Shown one piece after another: positions 58,112 through 64,000 of a DNA stretch of 64,000 bases (positions are counted from its first letter, which is position 1; each line of letters opens with the position of its first letter). The notes under the pieces are model-generated. The model did not search any database and had not been told where the DNA came from. It worked only from the letters and a program-made list of their open reading frames with translations. Location of the stretch: NCBI RefSeq assembly GCF_900240945.1, contig NZ_OESG01000014.1, forward strand, positions 492,923-556,922, given 5' to 3'. The position numbers were made by a program, and so were the translations under genes. This DNA is from Mycobacterium sp. 3519A. GTDB lineage: Bacteria > Actinomycetota > Actinomycetes > Mycobacteriales > Mycobacteriaceae.

Positions 58112-60868
58112 CTATTGACCTGAGGTGCCCATGATCCGGCCGAGTTCGGCGCGGGTGTGGATGTCGAATTTCCGGTAGATCCGCGTCAGGTTCGCCTCGA
58201 CCGTCTTCGGGCTGACACACAGACGTGCCGCGACGTCGGCGGTGGTCATGCCTGCTCCGGCGAGTTCTGCCACCCGCCGCTCGGACGGGGTGAGGTCGGC
58301 GCCGCGGGTCGGGCCGACGTTCGCACGCTCCAGTTCGGCGTGGGCACGCTGCACCCACAGCGCACTGCCCATCTGCTCGAACGTCCGCAACGCCTCGCCG
58401 AGCGTCGCTTCGGTCGCCATCTTCTGGCGCCTGCGCCGCTGCAACTGACCGAGCAACAACTGGGTACGGGCCCGCTCGAACGGCATCGGCAGCCTGCCGA
58501 ACTCGGTAAGTGCCTGGCGCGCAGCCTGTTCCGCCGCCTCGACCTCGCCCTGCGCGGCCAGCATCATGGCGCGGCATCGCCCGCCGACCGCCAGCATCCA
58601 CGGCCGGTCGAACAGTGCGCCGTTGTGCTCCAGCGCCTTGATCATCGGTTCGGCGTCGGCCTGCCTGCCGAGTGCGATCAGCGCCTCGACCGCGTCCGGG
58701 ATGAACGACGCGGTGACGATCTCGGTGCCCGGCATCTCGGGGAAGTCGTCGCAGCACTGCGACAACGCCGCCGCCGCTTCGGCGTGGTTGCCCAACGACA
58801 CCTCGAGAAAACCGAGGACGGACATCGGCCAGTACGCCAATCCCGTCGTGCCGCACCGTTCGACGGCCGCCATCGCACCCTCGATGTCGGCGCGTGCATC
58901 GCTTTCCCGGCCCGCGTACGCGGCGGCGGCCGCGCGCATGGTCTTGGCGACGGACACCATCTGGTCACCGCCGAGTTCCTCGGCGAGACGAACGGCTTCC
59001 GTTGCCGCCTGCCCTGCGTCGGTGAACCGGCCCCGCCAGATCTCGACCAGCGCGGTGTGCACGGCGACGAAGATGAGGTCGCTGTCCGCTCCGTGGTCGA
59101 TGCAGCGCCGCCGTACCCGCTCCCATTCGACCCTGGCCTCGTCGAGTCTTCCGGTCCACGCCAACAACTGGGCCTTGGCGGCACTGGCCATGAATGGCGC
59201 GGACACGTCCTGGCCGAGGTCGTCCAATTCGAGCGCCCTATCCAGCGCCACTTCGTCAATCCCGTTGCCGTCCAACGCATTGATCGTCACGTAGTTGGCC
59301 AGGGCCTTGCTGACCAAGGCGGGGACACCGAGTTTCTCGGCTTTGCCGACCGCCCGCTTGGCGATCTGCAGCGCCTCGTCGTAGCAGCCCGCGAGGCTCT
59401 GCGCGAACGACAGCGCGAGTAGCGTCGGGAGCAGCATCTGCGGGCTGTCCTCGGCCTCGCCGACCGCACGCTGCAACAGCGCCGCCGCCTTGTCGACGCT
59501 GCTGCTGAACGCCGTGGTCCCGGCCAGCAGGTTCAGCGCGAAAGCCCGCTGGGGACCCGGCGGCAGTTGGTCGATCACGGGAGCGACCAGATCACCGGCC
59601 CGCGCAGCGTCACCGGCCCGAAGGTGGTTCTCCGCCGCGTGGATTCGTCGCGACGGCGTGTCGCCGCCGAGTTTGATTGCCAGATCCAGCAATTCGGCCG
59701 CCGCGGCGGGTGAACCCTTGGCCCGCGCAGAGCACGCCGCCTTGTCGAGGGCCCGCAACAGTTCGGGATCGGCGGTCGACGCGGCCAGCGCCATGTGCCT
59801 GGCCTTGAGTTCCGGTTGCGTGACGACGTCGGCCAGCCTGCCGTGCATCTCGCGGCGCAGCGCAGGCGCGGTGGTGGAGTACACGCCCTTGGCCAACAGC
59901 GGATGGCGGTAGTGCACCCTGTTGCCGTGCACGACGATGACGCCTTGGCGCTCCGCGTCGTCGAGCAGTTCCAGTGTTCGCCGCACCGACGTCCCGGTCG
60001 CGCGTGCAAGCGCTTCGACAGTCGGGTCTGCGACACAGGCGGCGGCGAGCAGCACTCGCCAGGTGTCGTCGCTGAGGTCCTCCACCCGGATCCGCACCAG
60101 GTCGGCCAATGTTCGCGGAAGCTCCGCCTCGCTGCCGGACGACCCGTTGTCGATGGCGCGCGCCAGTTCGAGCGCGAAGAACGGGTTGCCCGCCGAGATC
60201 TCGGTGATGCGCCGCATCGTCGGGCGGGGGAAACACCGCCCCAACCGCACAGCGAGCAGCTCATGCAGTTCCGCCATGCCTATCGGCCCTACCCGGATCC
60301 GGCGGATCCCGTCGGGCGACTCCAGCTCGAGCCACGACACCGCGCTCGCGCCCCCCGCCTCCGGTCGCTCGGTGAGCAGCAGAGCCGTGCGCCGCCGCAA
60401 CCGCCGCGCCACATATGCGAGCACCGCGCGACTGCGCTCGTCGAGCCACTGCAGATCGTCGATGCCGATCATCACCGGGCCGCGCCTGCCGAGTCTCTGC
60501 ACAACAGACAACAGCGCCGCAGCGACCGAGTGCACGTCGGCGCTCGAGGCGTCACTGCCGCCCCGCAACAGCACCCGATCGACGGCGGCCCGCTGCAGCT
60601 CCGGCAATCCGGTCAACACTTCGGCGTCGACCTCGGCGAACAGATCGGCCACCGTGCCGTACGCCATGTCCGCCTCGACCTTCGCAGCGCGCGCCGACAA
60701 CGTGTGGAAGCCACGTTCACCCGCTTGCGCGAGCGCGGCGAGCCAGAGCGTCGTCTTGCCGATGCCCTCCTCGCCCTCGATGAGCAGCGCCGACGCGGAT
60801 GTGCACGCGTCCCCCAAGTAGTTGGCTATCGCTCTGAGATCATCCGAACGGCCTACAACTGCCCCCAT
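58112..60868 (-). CDS. Large ATP-binding LuxR-family regulator (LAL/MalT-type)
   Basis: 918 residues from ATG 60868 (MGAVVGRSDDLRAIANYLGD); TTG 60892 is an alternative and neither has a strong ribosome site. An AAA/STAND module leads, with Walker A EGEEGIGKTTLW and Walker B MIGIDDLQWLD. A long helical TPR-like region (about 350-840) follows, and the LuxR HTH is at the end (LTPSERRVAELAGAGMTTAD, then SPKTVEANLTRIYRKFDI). LAL proteins act as ligand- and ATP-driven activators. Its start is only about 105 bp from the divergent lipase gene, a likely target. Inducer unknown. Confidence 0.93.
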   Translation of the reverse strand: MGAVVGRSDDLRAIANYLGDACTSASALLIEGEEGIGKTTLWLAALAQAGERGFHTLSARAAKVEADMAYGTVADLFAEVDAEVLTGLPELQRAAVDRVLLRGGSDASSADVHSVAAALLSVVQRLGRRGPVMIGIDDLQWLDERSRAVLAYVARRLRRRTALLLTERPEAGGASAVSWLELESPDGIRRIRVGPIGMAELHELLAVRLGRCFPRPTMRRITEISAGNPFFALELARAIDNGSSGSEAELPRTLADLVRIRVEDLSDDTWRVLLAAACVADPTVEALARATGTSVRRTLELLDDAERQGVIVVHGNRVHYRHPLLAKGVYSTTAPALRREMHGRLADVVTQPELKARHMALAASTADPELLRALDKAACSARAKGSPAAAAELLDLAIKLGGDTPSRRIHAAENHLRAGDAARAGDLVAPVIDQLPPGPQRAFALNLLAGTTAFSSSVDKAAALLQRAVGEAEDSPQMLLPTLLALSFAQSLAGCYDEALQIAKRAVGKAEKLGVPALVSKALANYVTINALDGNGIDEVALDRALELDDLGQDVSAPFMASAAKAQLLAWTGRLDEARVEWERVRRRCIDHGADSDLIFVAVHTALVEIWRGRFTDAGQAATEAVRLAEELGGDQMVSVAKTMRAAAAAYAGRESDARADIEGAMAAVERCGTTGLAYWPMSVLGFLEVSLGNHAEAAAALSQCCDDFPEMPGTEIVTASFIPDAVEALIALGRQADAEPMIKALEHNGALFDRPWMLAVGGRCRAMMLAAQGEVEAAEQAARQALTEFGRLPMPFERARTQLLLGQLQRRRRQKMATEATLGEALRTFEQMGSALWVQRAHAELERANVGPTRGADLTPSERRVAELAGAGMTTADVAARLCVSPKTVEANLTRIYRKFDIHTRAELGRIMGTSGQ

Positions 60869-60972
60869 GTCGGTAATCGTTGCATTCAGCAAATGTTTCG
60901 GTGGACAAATCGCGAAAATATTTGACGAAAACGAAAGTTTGGGCGGTGTCGCGTGCAGGTAATACTTCTCGC

Positions 60973-61869
60973 GTGTCCACGGAGTTTCACCCCGACCTGC
61001 GTCGCGTCGCCCGCCAACTCCCCAGGCAGATCATCACACCGGCCACTGTGCCGTTCCTCCGCGCGGCGGAACGTTTGCTCTGGCGGCGCACCCCCAAGGA
61101 CGTCGAAGTGCTCACGTTGGCGTCCGGCGTCGGGATCCGACTGTTCCGACCCGCAGGCGTGAGCGGGCCGACGCCCGCGCTGCTGTGGATCCACGGCGGC
61201 GGCTACGTCATCGGCAAGGCGGCCCAGGACGACGCACTGTGTCGGCGGTATGCGCGCGAAGTCGGCGCCATCGTTGCCTCGGTCGACTATCGGCTTGCAC
61301 CGGAAAACCCCTATCCCGCAGCACTGGAGGACTGCTACTCGGCGCTGCGGTGGCTGGTGCGACTGCCGTCGGTGAACCCGGACCTGGTGGCGATCGGCGG
61401 GGCCAGCGCGGGCGGTGGACTGGCCGCCGCGCTCGCTTTGCTCACCCGTGACCGCGGCGAGATTCCTTTGGCTGCACAGCTTTTGGTGTATCCCATGCTC
61501 GACGACCGCACCGTGGGACGACATCACGACCACCCCGGCTTGCGGTTGTGGAATCAGTCGAGCAACAAATACGGATGGTCGGCCTACCTCGGCGGCGCCG
61601 ACCCGGAGGTCGCCGTGCCCGCCCGGCGCGAGGACCTCAGCGGCCTGCCGCCGGCATGGCTTGGCGTCGGCACCCTTGACCTGTTCCACGACGAAGATCT
61701 GGCCTACGCCGAACGGCTCAGGGCCGCCGGGGTGCGCTGCGACGTCGAAGTCGTCGAGGGCGCGTTCCATGGCTTCGACGGCATAGCCCCCAAAGCAGAT
61801 GTGTCGCAGCGGTTTTTCGACAGCCAGTGCGCGCTGCTGCGCGAGATGTTGGCGCCCAAAGCCGCCTAA
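60973..61869 (+). CDS. HSL-family alpha/beta-hydrolase (LipW/LipH-like)
   Basis: 298 residues from GTG 60973 (STEFHPDLRRVARQLP); the frame to 60880 enters the regulator leader. It belongs to the hormone-sensitive lipase group: HGGG motif LLWIHGGGYVIG, YRLAPENPYPAALEDC, nucleophile Ser in IGGASAGGGLAAALAL, Asp in VGTLDLFHDED and His in GAFHGFDGIAPKA. It hydrolyses short- to medium-chain esters in the cytosol. It is divergent from the LAL regulator. Its stop overlaps the convergent MmgE/PrpD stop by 4 bp. Closest by memory to M. tuberculosis LipW. Confidence 0.92.
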   Translation: MSTEFHPDLRRVARQLPRQIITPATVPFLRAAERLLWRRTPKDVEVLTLASGVGIRLFRPAGVSGPTPALLWIHGGGYVIGKAAQDDALCRRYAREVGAIVASVDYRLAPENPYPAALEDCYSALRWLVRLPSVNPDLVAIGGASAGGGLAAALALLTRDRGEIPLAAQLLVYPMLDDRTVGRHHDHPGLRLWNQSSNKYGWSAYLGGADPEVAVPARREDLSGLPPAWLGVGTLDLFHDEDLAYAERLRAAGVRCDVEVVEGAFHGFDGIAPKADVSQRFFDSQCALLREMLAPKAA

Positions 61870-63233
61870 TCCTCCTGTGGCGCGGCCAGGCGCAGCACGG
61901 CGCGGATGTCGTCGTGGTCGAGCAGCTTCCAGCATGCTTCGGCCAGTTCGTCGGTGCGGCCACGGCCGAGCACCGGCGTGGCCAGCGCGGTGAACTTCTC
62001 CTGCAGTTGCGCGTCGGACATCGGGTTGTCGGGCGTGCCGAGGTTGTGCGCGACGTGGCGCTGCAGCGTGCGACCGTCGCGCAACGCCACCACCACCAAC
62101 GCCGAATCCTTGGTCTGTTCGGGGTCGACGTGGACGTGGATCCGCTCACGCAGTGGCACCAGCGCCGGGTCGGCGACGCGTTCGTCGGTGAACTGCTCGA
62201 GCAGTGCCGCGCCGTCAGCGAGCGCGACCGCGAGCACGTGGTAGATGCTGAACTTGCCTTCCAGGCCCGTGCGCGGCTCGGTGAGCCCGGTCGTCGTCTT
62301 CACGTAGTCGTGGACGTAGGCGTCGACCGATGCGACGTCGGCGGCGGTCAGCCCGTACTCGGAGCGCAATTCGAGCAGCGCCTGGGCGGGCGGATGGGTC
62401 AGCGAGCCGCACGCGTACGGCTTGAAGCCGTCGCGGGGCAGATACCAAGTTTCACCGATGCCCTCGACCGCCCGCTCGGGCACCGGATCCGGCGAGAACA
62501 GATGCAGAAATCCGCGATGCCCCTCGATCGGCACGGTGCTCGATGTGAAGCCGTCGCGGGCGAGGAAACCCGACAGCAGTCCGTCGGAGGCGGCCTTGCC
62601 GGCGTGTAACGACTTGCCCATCGAGCCGTAGACCACCTTCATCCCTGCCGACTGCGTGGCGCCGGTGCCCATGGCGGCGAGCGTCTGTTCCGGCGGCAGG
62701 CCAAGCACTCGCGCAGTGGCCGCCGCGGCGCCGATGTGTCCCACCGTCCCCGTCACGTGCCACCCGACGTCGTAGTGGCCGGGTCCGGCAGCCACCGCAA
62801 CGCGGGTCTGCACCTCGAAGCCGGCAACGAACGCTTCGGCAGCCAGCTTGCCTGTCACCGGGACCAGTTCGGCCGCCGCCGCGATCGCCGGCCACAGCGG
62901 GGCACTGCCGTGGATGGTGGTGCGGTCCGGGTTGAACGTGTCGTCGAAGTCGAGCACGTGCGCGGCGATCCCGTTGGCGAGCGCGGCCTGCCCGGCCGCC
63001 GCGCGCTCCGCGGTGCCCACGATGCCAGCGGCCCGCGAGCCGTCGGGATCCATCGTCCGGATCGCGGCGCGGACCCGGGCGCTCTCCGGCGCCACCGCGC
63101 CTGCAATGGTGCAGCCGAGCCAGTCGACAAGACACCGCACGGCCTGGTGCACGACGTCATCGGGGAGGGACTCGACCCGCACACCGGACGCGAAGGAGGC
63201 CAGTGCGCCGCTGACAGAGGACTGATCGCTCAC
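61866..63233 (-). CDS. MmgE/PrpD-family protein
   Basis: 455 residues from GTG 63233 (SDQSSVSGALASFASG); the frame upstream to 63332 is unlikely because it crosses the operator and the divergent start. Family blocks: CLVDWLGCTIAGAVAPESAR, HVLDFDDTFNPDRTTIHGSA, WHVTGTVGHIGAAAATARVL, SMGKSLHAGKAASDGLLSGF and SLTHPPAQALLEL. MmgE/PrpD proteins include 2-methylcitrate dehydratase and cis-aconitate decarboxylase; the fold fits dehydration or decarboxylation of small polyacids. A paralogue is divergent from it across 50 bp containing a double operator. Confidence 0.92.
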   Translation of the reverse strand: MSDQSSVSGALASFASGVRVESLPDDVVHQAVRCLVDWLGCTIAGAVAPESARVRAAIRTMDPDGSRAAGIVGTAERAAAGQAALANGIAAHVLDFDDTFNPDRTTIHGSAPLWPAIAAAAELVPVTGKLAAEAFVAGFEVQTRVAVAAGPGHYDVGWHVTGTVGHIGAAAATARVLGLPPEQTLAAMGTGATQSAGMKVVYGSMGKSLHAGKAASDGLLSGFLARDGFTSSTVPIEGHRGFLHLFSPDPVPERAVEGIGETWYLPRDGFKPYACGSLTHPPAQALLELRSEYGLTAADVASVDAYVHDYVKTTTGLTEPRTGLEGKFSIYHVLAVALADGAALLEQFTDERVADPALVPLRERIHVHVDPEQTKDSALVVVALRDGRTLQRHVAHNLGTPDNPMSDAQLQEKFTALATPVLGRGRTDELAEACWKLLDHDDIRAVLRLAAPQED

Positions 63234-63244
63234 CGAGAGACTCC

Positions 63245-63281
63245 AGTCTGTATCACGGAAAGAAATTCTGTTATACAGACT
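63245..63281. promoter_or_regulatory. Tandem GntR-like operator between divergent MmgE/PrpD genes
   Basis: The 50-bp gap holds a long imperfect dyad: AGTCTGTATCACGGAA (63245-63260) and TTCTGTTATACAGACT (63266-63281) pair at 14 of 16 positions. Within it are two TCTGTNNNACAGA-type sites, TCTGTATCACGGA (63247-63259, one mismatch) and TCTGTTATACAGA (63267-63279, perfect), with centres 20 bp apart. The TGTNNNACA core is the pattern bound by FadR/VanR-type GntR regulators. Confidence 0.7.
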
Positions 63282-63283
63282 AC

Positions 63284-64000
63284 ATGGCATCTGACTCGGG
63301 AAGCTATGACGATCGCACTTCTGTCGAGACACGTACGCTGCTCGACTTCGTCTGCCACACCAGTGCCGCGGAGATCCCCGCCGAGGTGCTACACGAGAGC
63401 GCCAGATGCCTGCTCGACCATGTCGGTCTTGCCGTCGCGGGCGCGCAGGAGCCTGCCGCGCGGATCGTCCGCGAGCAGTGCGCCGTGCTCGGCGGCGAGC
63501 AGCAGGCCCTTGCGCTCGGCACCACCGAGCGACTGCGCGTCACCGATGCCGCGTTGGCCAATGGGATCGCCTGCCACGCTTTGGATTTCGACGACACGCA
63601 CGTCCCGACGATCCTGCATCCGACCACCCCGCTCTACGCCGCGGGCACGCCGCTGGCGCAGTGGCGTGCTACGAGCGGTGTCGATCTGCTGGCCGCGCAC
63701 GCGCTGGGCTACGAACTCGCGGCCAGGGCCAGCAACGCGCTGTATCCCGAGCACTACGACGCCGGTTGGCACATGACGGGCACCACCGGCGCGCTTGCCG
63801 CCGCGACCGTCGCGATCAGGCTGCTCGGTCTCACCGGTATCGCGGCCACCCATTGCCTGAGCATCGCCGCGACACAGGCCGCAGGCCATCGCGAGCAGTT
63901 CGGCACCATGACCAAACCGTTCCACGCCGGCCACGCCGCGGCGTCGGGTGTCTGGGCCGGCCTGCTCGCCGCGGGCGGGTTCACCGGGGCGCCCGACCCG
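63284..64000 (+). CDS. MmgE/PrpD-family protein, 3'-truncated by window edge
   Basis: The frame runs open from ATG 63284 to the last base (239 codons). It starts MASDSGSYDDRTSVETRTLL, and the family blocks align with those of the divergent neighbour: CLLDHVGLAVAGAQEPAARI, CHALDFDDTHVPTILHPTTP, WHMTGTTGALAAATVAIRLL and TMTKPFHAGHAAASGVWAGL. About half of the usual 450 residues is present. It is a paralogue of the gene at 61866-63233, facing away from it and presumably controlled by the same double operator, whose right arm ends three bases before this ATG. The start codon lacks a ribosome site, so leaderless translation is possible. Confidence 0.9.
   Translation, partial: MASDSGSYDDRTSVETRTLLDFVCHTSAAEIPAEVLHESARCLLDHVGLAVAGAQEPAARIVREQCAVLGGEQQALALGTTERLRVTDAALANGIACHALDFDDTHVPTILHPTTPLYAAGTPLAQWRATSGVDLLAAHALGYELAARASNALYPEHYDAGWHMTGTTGALAAATVAIRLLGLTGIAATHCLSIAATQAAGHREQFGTMTKPFHAGHAAASGVWAGLLAAGGFTGAPDP

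Noticed and set aside
62736..63776. 346-codon plus-strand frame across the MmgE/PrpD region
   Set aside because: It is in another frame than the real partial MmgE gene starting at 63284 and crosses the divergent gene antisense.

Overview
This window is high-GC actinobacterial DNA, almost certainly from a rapidly growing Mycobacterium (Mycolicibacterium). The evidence is gene content and order. The blocks fadE5 ... fadA2 / fabG4-htdX, tetR-lpqI, the DUF2613 gene-aftD, php, a DUF3068 gene (pgfA-like) with a GT-C-like membrane protein, glycosyltransferase, methyltransferase, aldehyde dehydrogenase, echA1 and lipC follow the Rv0244c-Rv0220 stretch of M. tuberculosis as I remember it, with insertions. 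An arylamine N-acetyltransferase and a type I PKS next to fadE5 recall the M. smegmatis nat and glycopeptidolipid (GPL) neighbourhoods. No tRNA, rRNA, CRISPR array, prophage or intact insertion sequence was seen.

Layout. (1) 0-3.9 kb: 3' end of a modular PKS (KR remnant plus ACP), a convergent DapB-like dehydrogenase, and fadE5 with a tandem dyad promoter and a clear terminator. (2) 3.9-9.5 kb: an accessory cell-surface block that separates fadE5 from fadA2. It holds a 12-repeat NHL double propeller, a frameshifted propeller lipoprotein, an MPT64-like secreted protein and a convergent NarL-type two-component system. (3) 9.7-14.3 kb: an LLM flavin enzyme, fadA2, and divergent fabG4-htdX. (4) 14.3-20.1 kb: an L,D-transpeptidase with a small coupled gene, an intergenic repeat cluster, then lpqI-tetR-ABC exporter-PfkB kinase on the minus strand. 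(5) 20.1-38.9 kb: envelope genes, namely patatin, PlsC-like acyltransferase, DUF2613, AftD, phosphotriesterase, acyl-CoA ligase, acyltransferase-3, pgfA-like, GT-C-like protein, Tat-exported FAD enzyme, GT4 glycosyltransferase, methyltransferase and aldehyde dehydrogenase. (6) 39-47 kb: small regulators and enzymes, a split acyl-CoA dehydrogenase pair, nat, an HD protein and a LexA-controlled 13E12/HNH gene. (7) 47-64 kb: echA1 and an MviN-like pseudokinase divergent from an acyltransferase-fadD12-lipO operon, WS/DGAT, lipC, a fused FadE, a LuxR-AAA regulator, a lipase and a divergent pair of MmgE/PrpD genes.

The most informative signals are regulatory. The palindrome TTACTC-NN-GAGTAA lies both on the start codon of the TetR gene and in the fadA2/fabG4 divergent promoter, with a diverged tandem version before fadE5. 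This suggests one TetR regulon for beta-oxidation and beta-keto/hydratase enzymes. Two KstR-type sites (one perfect), one perfect LexA box, one CRP-like site and a tandem GntR-like operator between the two MmgE/PrpD genes were also found. Eleven convergent gene pairs overlap or abut, leaving no room for intrinsic terminators between them.
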